Below, one piece after another: positions 1 to 7,813 of a DNA stretch of 64,000 nt (position 1 is its first letter; each line of letters opens with the position of its first letter). The DNA comes from Anaerolineales bacterium. GTDB lineage: Bacteria > Chloroflexota > Anaerolineae > Anaerolineales > Villigracilaceae. Both the position numbers and the translations under genes were made by a program. Under the pieces are notes generated by a model. The model was not told where the DNA came from. It searched no databases and saw only the letters and a list, made by a program, of their open reading frames with translations. The stretch is taken from contig JACKAW010000005.1 of the NCBI GenBank assembly GCA_020634885.1, positions 1-64,000 on the forward strand, given 5' to 3'.

Positions 1-1065
1 GCAAAGAATATTTTGAAAGCAGCTTCAAGGAATTGGAAGCCGTATTCCCGTTTGATTCTTTATGGAGATAGTGTGGGTTGGTCGCTGGATTGGGATATGC
101 GTGAGTTGGCAAATATTTCACGAAGCCTTGGAATTAAGATTACACATCCCTACTGGAAACATGCTGCTTACCCTCAATCTATTTTCTTTGCCAGTCAGTT
201 CTTTTTGACCAATGACGATTGGCTAAACTTGCTTCCAAACCGAATTGGTTTTTCATACTTTCATGGCTTGCCGCAAACGACGGATGAGAATTTTGATGAG
301 GTATATCGTGGGTTGCAAAAGCATCACGGAAAACTTTCCCGTATTCAGGTTTCACATACCGAAATGCGGGATGCTATCCTGCAAACTGGTATTGACCCCG
401 CAAAAGTCTTTATGATCCCGATTGGGATCAATTTAAATTATTTTCCATTTCGAACTGGGCAGGCAAAGCAAGATGCCCGCCGCGAATTGGGTATTCCGCA
501 AACAGCCTTTGTGATCGGCTCGTTTCAAAAAGATGGGGTTGGTTGGGACGAGGGTATGGAGCCGAAACTTATTAAAGGACCCGATGTGTTCGTTGAAACG
601 GTAAAACGCCTGAAAAAAGATATCCCTGAATTATTCGTGCTGCTTTCAGGACCGGCGCGTGGTTTTGTCAAAAAAGGTTTGGATGAAGCGGGGATACCAT
701 ACCGGCATATTTATTTGAAATCGTATCCAGAGATCGCGAAACTGTTTCAGGCATTGGATTTATATGTTGTCGCGTCACGCCAGGAAGGCGGACCAAAAGC
801 GATTTTGGAAAGCATGGCAAGCGGCGTTCCGCTTGTTACAACCCGTGTGGGTCAGGCAATGGACTTGGTGAAGCATGGCGGAAACGCTTTTATGACCGCA
901 GTAGAAGATGTGGAAGCGCTTGCCTCCTATGCCCTTAAAGTATATTCCTCATCCCAAACTGATCTTCAAATAATATTGGAAGCCGGGCGAAAGACCGCCG
1001 AAGCCAATAGTTATCAGAGCCAAATTCCCTTATGGGCTGAATTCATGAAAGGATTTGTAGAATGA
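1..1065 (+). CDS. GT4-family glycosyltransferase (5' end outside window)
   Basis: The reading frame is open from the first base, and the only nearby start candidate is a TTG at 13, so the true start is probably upstream of the window. The C-terminal half is a GT-B Rossmann domain. It contains ASRQEGGPKAILESM followed by GVPLVTTRVG, which fits the EX7E nucleotide-sugar binding signature of GT4 retaining glycosyltransferases. The N-terminal half is less conserved, as expected for an acceptor domain. It probably adds a sugar to a cytoplasmic lipid-linked intermediate; donor and acceptor cannot be read from the sequence. It overlaps the next gene by 4 bases (ATGA), which indicates translational coupling at the head of a long operon. 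Confidence 0.85.
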   Translation, partial: AKNILKAASRNWKPYSRLILYGDSVGWSLDWDMRELANISRSLGIKITHPYWKHAAYPQSIFFASQFFLTNDDWLNLLPNRIGFSYFHGLPQTTDENFDEVYRGLQKHHGKLSRIQVSHTEMRDAILQTGIDPAKVFMIPIGINLNYFPFRTGQAKQDARRELGIPQTAFVIGSFQKDGVGWDEGMEPKLIKGPDVFVETVKRLKKDIPELFVLLSGPARGFVKKGLDEAGIPYRHIYLKSYPEIAKLFQALDLYVVASRQEGGPKAILESMASGVPLVTTRVGQAMDLVKHGGNAFMTAVEDVEALASYALKVYSSSQTDLQIILEAGRKTAEANSYQSQIPLWAEFMKGFVE

Positions 1066-1802
1066 GTTCGATTATCCAAAAAACCGCATATTATCTTTTG
1101 CCGCGTTCACTGCGGAGGTTTATCGTCAAAGCCATGATCGGTGCGGAGCGATCTGCTGATCCGCGTGAAGCAACAAAATGGCTATTGGGCGTATACGATT
1201 ACGTGAATTACGAGATCGATGCACAGTGCAAACGCTGGGGCGACGGCGTTCACATCAAACATGAAGTGATGGATGGCATCCACTCATTCTTTTATAACCG
1301 CATTGAAAAGAACTCCAGCGTACTCGATCTCGGCTGCGGATATGGGGCATTGGCTCATGCCATTGCTGTTCATTCGGATGCGAAAGTATTGGCGATTGAT
1401 TTTGATTCAAAACAGATTGAATTTGGCAAACAGCGTTTTTCCCATCCCAATATTCAATTTATTATTGGGGATGTATTTAAAGATATTCCTGAGATCGGCA
1501 GTGTGGATGTTGTTATTTTATCCAGCGTCCTCGAGCATTTAAAGAACCGTCCCGAATTTTTGAAAGACTTGACCAGGCGTTTCAACCCAAAGAAGTTCCT
1601 CATTCGTGTACCGACTTTTGAACGGCACTTGCAAGCGGCGCTCAAGAAGGAGTTGGGCTTGTTCCCCTATACAGATGACACACACGAACTTGAATATTCC
1701 AAAGATATTTTTTATGCTGAAATGAAACAAGCGAGTTTGGAAGTTGAACACTTTGAGATCCGCTGGGCGGATATTTGGGCAGAGTGCGTCCCCGCAAAAT
1801 AG
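1062..1802 (+). CDS. class I SAM-dependent methyltransferase
   Basis: This 246-residue protein has the class I methyltransferase fold. Motif I is VLDLGCGYG at about residues 87-95, an acidic motif II (AIDFD) follows, and SSVLEHL is the usual post-III segment of the Methyltransf_11/23 type. About 60 N-terminal residues precede the fold and have no recognised domain. Placed between two GT4 genes, it most likely methylates a sugar or a glycan terminus rather than a small metabolite; that is inferred from context. Its start overlaps the upstream gene by 4 bases. The coding end runs into a region with an alternative TTG for the next gene, which I did not use. Confidence 0.8.
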   Translation: MSSIIQKTAYYLLPRSLRRFIVKAMIGAERSADPREATKWLLGVYDYVNYEIDAQCKRWGDGVHIKHEVMDGIHSFFYNRIEKNSSVLDLGCGYGALAHAIAVHSDAKVLAIDFDSKQIEFGKQRFSHPNIQFIIGDVFKDIPEIGSVDVVILSSVLEHLKNRPEFLKDLTRRFNPKKFLIRVPTFERHLQAALKKELGLFPYTDDTHELEYSKDIFYAEMKQASLEVEHFEIRWADIWAECVPAK

Positions 1803-1804
1803 GC

Positions 1805-2965
1805 ATGGCAGGCAGATTACTCAACACCCTCAAAGGGGCTTTCCCGAAATTCTTTCGGGTTGTTTTTGCGTTACGAGATTGGGTGAAGATGCTGCCCGTT
1901 CGTTTCAGAATTTCCATGCTTCAAAAAAACAATGGTGGATTAAGTGTTGCCTACCTTGCCCCGCATTTTCCTGAAAAACCTGCGCGGCGTAATGAATTTG
2001 CGCATGGCGGCGCAGTCAAACTAACCTATCTTGCTGAAAACTTTCCGCATCAATTCCCATTTGCGAACTTGCTTTATGCAGTGAGCAGTGTGGCACATCC
2101 TTTGCAATTGGAAATTCTTGAAACAGCGAAAAAAAAAGGATTAAAGATCGTTGTGAATCAAAACGGGGTCGCCTTCCCTGCGTGGGATGGTAAAAACTAT
2201 GAACGCACGAATCATTCCCTGAAAAAACTGATCAGCTTCGCAGACTTCATCCTCTACCAGAGCCAATTTTGCAAAGATAGCGCGGAGCGATACATCTCCC
2301 CGCCGGATGTGCCCAACGAGATCATCTACAATCCGGTGGATACCCGCCTCTTCTCACCCGATGCCTGCCCGGCAAAACCTGAGACATTGACCTTACTCTT
2401 GGGCGGCAACCAATACGAAAAGTATCGCCTTGAATTGGCGTTGCAAACGCTCAAAGCCTTGCATCGTGATGTGCCAACTGCAAAACTGATCGTCACCGGC
2501 AACCTCTGGCTTCCGCGTGGCGAAGCTGAAGCATGGACAAAGCAAACCCTGCGCGATATGAACCTAACCGAACATGTAACCTTTACCGGAACCTACGCCC
2601 AAACGGATGCACCCGACTTGTATTCGCAGGCTCATCTTTTGCTGCACACCAAATACGCAGACCCATCACCGGGTTTGGTGTTGGAAGCGCTGGCGTTGGG
2701 AATGCCCGTTGTGCATTTGAGTAATGGCGGCGTCCCTGAACTGGTTGGCAACGCAGGGATTGGCGTGCATGTAGAACACGATTGGGATAAGATCAACCTG
2801 CCAAACCCGCAAGCGATGGCAGATGCAGTGATGCAGGTCTTTGATCGCCGCGAAGAGTTTTCACAGAAAGCACGCCAGCGAGCAGTGGATTTGTTCTCAT
2901 TGGAGAAGTTTACAGCGCGGCATAAAGATATTTTTGAAAAGGTATTGGGTGACAGTCACTTGTAA
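1805..2965 (+). CDS. GT4-family glycosyltransferase
   Basis: A 386-residue GT-B glycosyltransferase. I chose ATG 1805, 2 bases after the upstream stop, over TTG 1775. A later Met, before LQKNNGGLSVAYLAP, is also possible. The C-terminal domain has YADPSPGLVLEALALGMPVV. This matches the EX7E region, but Asp stands where the first Glu normally is. A small hairpin, CCCGAAA/TTTCGGG at 1843-1859, lies inside the first codons. The last five residues (GDSHL) and the stop codon are encoded by an inverted repeat (2948-2978), so the natural C-terminus seems to have been rewritten by a repeat. Role: sugar transfer in glycan assembly; substrates unknown. Confidence 0.8.
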   Translation: MAGRLLNTLKGAFPKFFRVVFALRDWVKMLPVRFRISMLQKNNGGLSVAYLAPHFPEKPARRNEFAHGGAVKLTYLAENFPHQFPFANLLYAVSSVAHPLQLEILETAKKKGLKIVVNQNGVAFPAWDGKNYERTNHSLKKLISFADFILYQSQFCKDSAERYISPPDVPNEIIYNPVDTRLFSPDACPAKPETLTLLLGGNQYEKYRLELALQTLKALHRDVPTAKLIVTGNLWLPRGEAEAWTKQTLRDMNLTEHVTFTGTYAQTDAPDLYSQAHLLLHTKYADPSPGLVLEALALGMPVVHLSNGGVPELVGNAGIGVHVEHDWDKINLPNPQAMADAVMQVFDRREEFSQKARQRAVDLFSLEKFTARHKDIFEKVLGDSHL

Positions 2966-2978
2966 GGTGACTGTCACC
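2948..2978. repeat. 12-bp inverted repeat spanning a stop codon
   Basis: GGTGACAGTCAC (2948-2959) and its exact reverse complement GTGACTGTCACC (2967-2978) flank a 7-base loop that contains the TAA stop of the upstream glycosyltransferase. No T-run follows, so it is not a classical terminator. It looks like a dispersed REP-type palindrome that has settled at a gene end. Confidence 0.8.
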
Positions 2979-2987
2979 TCTTGAAGA

Positions 2988-3905
2988 ATGAAAATCTCCG
3001 TTATCATTTGTACCCGCAATCGCTTTGATGATTTCACGAAGACTTTGCCATCCATCGCGGCACAAACCCGTCTGCCAGAGGAATTGATCCTCGTCGATTC
3101 GTCGGATGAAAAAGTACTTGAGGCATATCTCACTTCGGCTAAGTTGCCTTTTCCTGTCCGTTATTTTCACACCCAACCCGGACTGACCTTGCAGCGCAAT
3201 CATGGCATCCGCGAATGTTCTAGTGATTTACTTTTTTTCTTTGACGACGATGTTAACCTGGACAGGAGCTATCTTGCCGAAGTGGAAAAAATCTTTGCAA
3301 ACGACACCAAATATGAAATTGGTGCAGTTGGTGGAAAGATTGCGAACAATCCACCACAAACTTTGAGCGTGAGATTTGAGATCGCCTTTTTCAGTTTTAT
3401 CCGCGCATTTTTTGGTGTCGTCGGAACCTATAATGGGAAATTCTATCCCTCCGGTATGCCATCACATCCTCATAAAAATCAGCCAAGCGGATATATCGAA
3501 TGTCTCTCCGGTTGCTGCATGGCATTTCGACGTGAGGTTTTTGAGAAAGTAAAATTTGACGAAGCCCTTGCCCATTACGGTCTGATGGAAGATGTGGACA
3601 TTTCCAAGCAGACTCTGGATGCCGGGTATAAAATCTATTATCAAACTTCTGCAACTCTCATTCATAATGCAAGCCCGATGAATCGTCTCAAAATTCAGCA
3701 ATGGGCAGAGATGAGCGTGGTCAATTATGATTACCTCTTCCGCAAAAGTTGGGCGCGCGAGAAATGGCGTTGGCTGTTTTATTATTGGGCATTGATCGGC
3801 TTGTTTGCCGCAAATTTTCACAGCCTCAAAGGTTTGAAAGGGACATTTGCTGGAGTTAAAAAGATATTTACCACAAAGGGTCACAAAGGTACACAAAGGA
3901 TTTAA
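2988..3905 (+). CDS. GT2-family glycosyltransferase
   Basis: A 305-residue GT-A enzyme. SVIICTRNR near the N-terminus is the nucleotide-binding start of GT2, and LLFFFDDDVNLD (about residues 82-93) carries the DXD metal/donor motif. GYIECLSGCCMAFRREVF and LMEDVDISKQ supply the acceptor region and the catalytic ED. One hydrophobic segment near residue 260 (WLFYYWALIGLFAANF) may tether it to the membrane. The C-terminal TTKGHKGTQRI is translated from a CACAAAGG-type intergenic repeat, so these residues are probably not part of the original fold. The gap from the upstream gene is 22 bases. Donor and acceptor unknown. Confidence 0.85.
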   Translation: MKISVIICTRNRFDDFTKTLPSIAAQTRLPEELILVDSSDEKVLEAYLTSAKLPFPVRYFHTQPGLTLQRNHGIRECSSDLLFFFDDDVNLDRSYLAEVEKIFANDTKYEIGAVGGKIANNPPQTLSVRFEIAFFSFIRAFFGVVGTYNGKFYPSGMPSHPHKNQPSGYIECLSGCCMAFRREVFEKVKFDEALAHYGLMEDVDISKQTLDAGYKIYYQTSATLIHNASPMNRLKIQQWAEMSVVNYDYLFRKSWAREKWRWLFYYWALIGLFAANFHSLKGLKGTFAGVKKIFTTKGHKGTQRI

Positions 3906-3938
3906 TTCTCCCTTTGTGACCCTTTGTCTCCTTTGTGG
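3871..3938. repeat. CACAAAGG-type imperfect inverted repeat
   Basis: The left arm (3871-3899) is built from three CACAAAGG-like units and the right arm (3911-3938) from three CCTTTGTG-like units. Together they make an imperfect stem around TTTAATTCT. Repeats of this type are common between genes in several phyla. The left arm is translated as the tail of the GT2 protein; the right arm lies just before the start codon of the next gene at 3951. Confidence 0.75.
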
Positions 3939-3950
3939 TTGGGAATAATT

Positions 3951-4871
3951 ATGAAACGTGCATTGATCACAGGGATTTCCGGTTTTGTTGGCAAGCACCT
4001 TCGCGATGAACTCATCCGCGAAGGCTGGGACGTTTTTGGATTCGACATCCGCCCGGCGGGAGAGAATGTTTTTGTGGGTGATCTCTCTGACCGCGCGGCT
4101 CTGACCCGTGCCATAGCGGATTGCCAGCCCGATGCAGTTTTCCACCTTGCGGGCATTATCAAATCAACTGACCCGCAAGCTTATTACACTTCTAATCTCT
4201 TTGGCACGTTGAATCTTCTCGACGCGATTTTGCAAATGGAGAAGCGCCCCAAGGTGGTGTTGGCAAGTTCGAGCGCAGTATACGGATTAGCCAAGAGTGC
4301 GCAACCCATCACAGAACGCTCACCTTTGCGCCCGGTGACGGAGTACGCCGTCAGCAAGGTGGCGCAGGAGACGGCGGCTCTGCGGTATCATTATGCTTTC
4401 GGATTGGACGTCGTCATAGTGCGAATGTTCAACCTGCTCGGACCCGGTCAATCGCCAGATTTGGCTTGCTCGGCGTTTGCGCGTCAGATCGCGTTGGCAG
4501 AGATTTCGGAAGAGAATGAAATTGTCACAGGTAATCTTACCGCCAAACGTGACCTTATGGATGTGCGAGATGCGGCGCGTGCTGTTGTGCTGCTTGCAGA
4601 AAAAGGCAATGCCGGTCAAACGTATAACGTCTGTTCAGGAAACGCGGTGTCGATTCGGGAATGCTTGAGTGAGATGATGCTTAGGTCGAGGAAGCAGTTA
4701 TCGGCTAGGGTTGATCCGGCGCGAGTCCAAAAGAACGATGTGCCTGTGCAGGTTGGAAGTTTTCAGAAACTGCACAAGGCTGCGGATTGGAGTCCGCGCA
4801 TTCCTCTAAATGAATCTTTAGCAGACTTGCTCAACGATTGGCGTGAGCGGGTCAAAGTGGAGTTGAAATGA
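3951..4871 (+). CDS. rmd: GDP-6-deoxy-D-mannose reductase-like SDR
   Basis: A 306-residue extended SDR. ITGISGFVGKHL is the NAD(P)-binding glycine motif, SSSAVYG and YAVSK give the catalytic Ser/Tyr/Lys, and FNLLGPGQ, YNVCSG, a DPAR motif and a closing DWRERVK match Rmd, which reduces GDP-4-keto-6-deoxymannose to GDP-D-rhamnose. I chose ATG 3951; the frame is open to 3924, but only through repeat sequence. No GDP-mannose 4,6-dehydratase lies in the window, so the substrate must come from elsewhere. It overlaps the next gene by 4 bases. The alternative is another 4-ketosugar reductase or epimerase of the same SDR branch. Confidence 0.72.
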   Translation: MKRALITGISGFVGKHLRDELIREGWDVFGFDIRPAGENVFVGDLSDRAALTRAIADCQPDAVFHLAGIIKSTDPQAYYTSNLFGTLNLLDAILQMEKRPKVVLASSSAVYGLAKSAQPITERSPLRPVTEYAVSKVAQETAALRYHYAFGLDVVIVRMFNLLGPGQSPDLACSAFARQIALAEISEENEIVTGNLTAKRDLMDVRDAARAVVLLAEKGNAGQTYNVCSGNAVSIRECLSEMMLRSRKQLSARVDPARVQKNDVPVQVGSFQKLHKAADWSPRIPLNESLADLLNDWRERVKVELK

Positions 4872-5857
4872 ATTGGAACGGTAAAAAAGTTTTGGTCACC
4901 GGCGCTGGCGGATTTATCGCCAGCCATTTGGTGGAACATCTTGTGCGTGAAGGCGCGCAGGTGCGTGGATTTGTGCGGTACAACTCACGCAATGATCTCG
5001 GTATGTTGAAATGGCTCGCGCCTGAAATTTTTTCGCAGATTGAGATCATGCAAGGCGACCTGCGCGATAACGAAGCGGTGCGTAATGCGGTGCGCGGCGT
5101 GGATACCGTCTTTCATCTTGGCGCGTTGATCGCGATTCCGTATTCGTATGTGAACCCCCGCGAGGTGATCGATGTGAACATTATGGGCACGCTCAATGTT
5201 TTGATGGCGGCGCGTGATTTTGGAACCCGGCGCGTGGTACATACGTCCACGAGTGAAGTGTATGGCACGGCGCAATATGTGCCGATCGATGAGAAGCATC
5301 CCTTGCAAGGTCAGTCGCCCTACTCTGCCAGCAAGATCGGCGCGGATCGCATCGCCGAAAGTTTTTATCGTTCGTTTGAAACGCCGGTGGTTACGCTGCG
5401 TCCGTTCAACACGTTTGGTCCAGGTCAGTCGATGCGTGCGGTCATCCCGACCATCATTGTGCAGGCGCTCACTCGCGATGAAGTCAAACTCGGCAGCCTT
5501 GAGCCTTCGCGCGATTTCACCTTTGCAAAAGATACCGCCAACGGTTTTGTGAAAGTCGCTGAAGCCGAAGGCGTGCTCGGTGAAGAGATCAACCTTGGCA
5601 ACGACAATACCATCCGCATTGGTGACCTTGCTGAAAAGATTTTCAAACTCATTGGCAAGACTCCAAAGATCGTTGCTGACCCGCAGCGCGTGCGACCGGG
5701 TAAAAGCGAAGTGATGAAGTTGTGGGCGTCGAACGAAAAAGCCAAGCGCATGATCGGATGGGAACCCCGCATCTCTCTCGACGAAGGCTTGCGTGCCACC
5801 ATCGAGTGGATCTCCACTCATATCGACCTCTACCGACCCGACCAATACACGGTGTAA
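4868..5857 (+). CDS. LegB-like NAD-dependent 4,6-dehydratase
   Basis: A 329-residue extended SDR. VTGAGGFIASHL binds NAD, VRYNSRND is typical of the LegB-type dehydratases, TSTSEVYG and YSASK carry the catalytic residues, and RPFNTFGPGQ follows. In known pathways LegB 4,6-dehydrates a GlcNAc nucleotide on the way to legionaminic acid or to 4-amino-4,6-dideoxy sugars. The next gene is a sugar nucleotidyltransferase, which fits a nucleotide-sugar cassette. The matching aminotransferase (LegC type) is absent from the window. Exact substrate (GDP- or UDP-sugar) is inferred only. Start ATG overlaps the rmd-like stop. Confidence 0.7.
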   Translation: MNWNGKKVLVTGAGGFIASHLVEHLVREGAQVRGFVRYNSRNDLGMLKWLAPEIFSQIEIMQGDLRDNEAVRNAVRGVDTVFHLGALIAIPYSYVNPREVIDVNIMGTLNVLMAARDFGTRRVVHTSTSEVYGTAQYVPIDEKHPLQGQSPYSASKIGADRIAESFYRSFETPVVTLRPFNTFGPGQSMRAVIPTIIVQALTRDEVKLGSLEPSRDFTFAKDTANGFVKVAEAEGVLGEEINLGNDNTIRIGDLAEKIFKLIGKTPKIVADPQRVRPGKSEVMKLWASNEKAKRMIGWEPRISLDEGLRATIEWISTHIDLYRPDQYTV

Positions 5858-5858
5858 C

Positions 5859-6569
5859 ATGCGAGCAGTCATCCTTGCTGGCGGCAAAGGCACTCGCCTT
5901 GCCCCATACACAACCGTTCTCCCCAAGCCGCTTATGCCCATTGGCGAAATGCCGATCCTTGAGATCGTGATTCGTCAATTGCAGAAAAAAGGCTTTGATG
6001 ATATCACGCTTGCAACTGGCTATCTCGCGGAATTGCTCATGGCATACTGCGGCGACGGAAGTAAGTTCGACGTGAAGATTGATTACTCTCGCGAAGAACA
6101 ACCCCTCGGCACGGCGGGACCAATTGCCCTTGTCCCAAACTTGACCGATACCTTCTTGGTCATGAACGGCGATTTGCTCACCACTATCGATTACAGTGCC
6201 ATGCTCAAATACCACCGTGAACGTGGCGCACTTGCCACGGTGGCTTGCTATCAACGCGATGTAAAAATTGACCTTGGTGTGATCGAAGTAGATAACGATA
6301 ATTGGATTTCAAACTATATCGAAAAGCCAACTTATCACTATTCTGTCAGCATGGGTATTTATCTCTTCGAGTCGGAGATATTGAACTACATCCCCAAAGG
6401 CGAACGGCTGGACTTGCCCGAACTGGTCTTGAAGTTGATGCGTGACGGCAAGAAGGTCAATGTCTTTAATTTCGATGGTTACTGGCTCGACATCGGCAGG
6501 CACGATGATTACGAACGTGCCATCGAAGAGTTTGCCAAACATCGTGAAGCATTTTTGCCGGAACTATGA
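5859..6569 (+). CDS. sugar-1-phosphate nucleotidyltransferase
   Basis: A 236-residue RmlA/GMP-type nucleotidyltransferase. LAGGKGTRLAPYT...LPKPLMPI is the nucleotide-binding signature, and VMNGDLL carries the metal-binding Asp. YIEKPT and the closing FDGYWLDIGRHDDY are also family hallmarks. There is no C-terminal left-handed beta-helix, so it is a stand-alone transferase. ATG 5859 begins two bases after the upstream stop; 22 extra in-frame residues upstream lack a good start. It should activate a sugar phosphate with NTP for the adjacent dehydratase and reductase; base and sugar are not predictable. It overlaps the next gene by 4 bases. Confidence 0.85.
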   Translation: MRAVILAGGKGTRLAPYTTVLPKPLMPIGEMPILEIVIRQLQKKGFDDITLATGYLAELLMAYCGDGSKFDVKIDYSREEQPLGTAGPIALVPNLTDTFLVMNGDLLTTIDYSAMLKYHRERGALATVACYQRDVKIDLGVIEVDNDNWISNYIEKPTYHYSVSMGIYLFESEILNYIPKGERLDLPELVLKLMRDGKKVNVFNFDGYWLDIGRHDDYERAIEEFAKHREAFLPEL

Positions 6570-7807
6570 TTCTGCTTATTTTTACGAATAACTATCCCTA
6601 CGATACGGTAGGCGAGCAGACTTTCCTTGGCGGCGAAATCCAAATCCTGCAAAAATATTTTGATCGCATTGTTCTTGTCCCACAGCAGAAGTATGAAAAA
6701 CTGCTCCCTCTCCCCGATGGTGTGGAAGTAGCGCTTGATTTTGCCGAAAAATTTTCTTTTGCAAAACGTTTCCCTGCATTTTTATATTCTTTTTTTCAGA
6801 AGGATGTTTTTGGTGATATTAGGGATCGTTTGCCTGCTTCTCTGTCGGTTGAATATCTAAAAAAGCTTTTCTTTTTTATCTCCGGGGCACGTCAAACCCA
6901 GACCTGGTTGAAAGAATGGATGCGAAGAGAAAATGTCCTTCCATCAGATACGGTTTGTTACACCTATTGGTTTATTGACGTCACGATGGGGCTGGGTTGG
7001 GCAAAGGTACAAACTCCATCCTTGAAGGTCGTTTCGCGTGCTCACGGTTATGACTTGTATGAGGAACTTTATAAACCTTGGCCATTACGCTCTAAATCTA
7101 TCTCATTGTTGGATGCCCTTTTTGCTGATTCAGATATTGGTACGAATTATCTTTTAGAAAAATACCCTCAATTTAAAGATAAATATGAAACGGCATTATT
7201 AGGTGTACCAGAGCCAGGCGGATTATCGCAGCCCTCGTCTGACGGTGTGTTGCGAATTGTTTCTTGTTCGACCATCAACCCGATAAAACGGATCGATCTA
7301 TTATTTCAGGGTGTTTTGTCTGCTGCAAAGATGCGAAAAAATCAAAAGATCGAATGGACTCATTTTGGCGGCGGTCAGGAACGACAGGAGTTCATAGACC
7401 GGGTCGAAAAAGAATTCCCTCAAAACGCAAAAGGTTTTTTTCCCGGTTATCAGAATCAGCGGCATCTAATTCAAACTTATATTACACATCCTGTGGATGT
7501 ATTCGTCAATGTCAGTTCCACCGAAGGCACACCCGTTTCCATTATGGAAGCCATTAGTTGCGGAATCCCTGTGACGGCTACAGCCGTGGGCGGGAATGTG
7601 GAAATCGTGCAGGAACGAAATGGCTTTTTGTTGGCTGAAAACCCCACCCCCGATGAAATTGCGGAAGCGCTGTTGAGTGTTATGGATACCCGTGAACTCT
7701 GGCTGGAGAAACGCAAGGGCAGCCGTGAAGTCTGGCAGGAAAGATATAATGAAACGAAAAATTTTGAGGCGTTTGCCCATAGGCTGGTCGAAATAAGGAA
7801 GCGTTGA
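6566..7807 (+). CDS. GT4-family glycosyltransferase
   Basis: A 413-residue GT-B protein starting MILLIFTNNYPYDT, with the open-loop N-terminal beta strand usual in GT4. The middle (VVSRAHGYDLYEE) is the conserved acceptor-side segment. NVSSTEGTPVSIMEAISCGIPV supplies the EX7E motif, followed by GGNVEIV. Length and motifs are typical and no signal peptide is seen, so it acts in the cytoplasm at the membrane face. It is coupled to the nucleotidyltransferase by a 4-base overlap, and six bases separate it from asnB. Confidence 0.88.
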   Translation: MILLIFTNNYPYDTVGEQTFLGGEIQILQKYFDRIVLVPQQKYEKLLPLPDGVEVALDFAEKFSFAKRFPAFLYSFFQKDVFGDIRDRLPASLSVEYLKKLFFFISGARQTQTWLKEWMRRENVLPSDTVCYTYWFIDVTMGLGWAKVQTPSLKVVSRAHGYDLYEELYKPWPLRSKSISLLDALFADSDIGTNYLLEKYPQFKDKYETALLGVPEPGGLSQPSSDGVLRIVSCSTINPIKRIDLLFQGVLSAAKMRKNQKIEWTHFGGGQERQEFIDRVEKEFPQNAKGFFPGYQNQRHLIQTYITHPVDVFVNVSSTEGTPVSIMEAISCGIPVTATAVGGNVEIVQERNGFLLAENPTPDEIAEALLSVMDTRELWLEKRKGSREVWQERYNETKNFEAFAHRLVEIRKR

Positions 7808-7813
7808 TACGTT

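Noticed and set aside
4985..5941. Long open frame of 318 codons on the - strand inside the LegB-like gene
   Set aside because: It has no recognisable motif, lacks a ribosome-binding site and lies entirely opposite a clear SDR gene; a codon-bias shadow.
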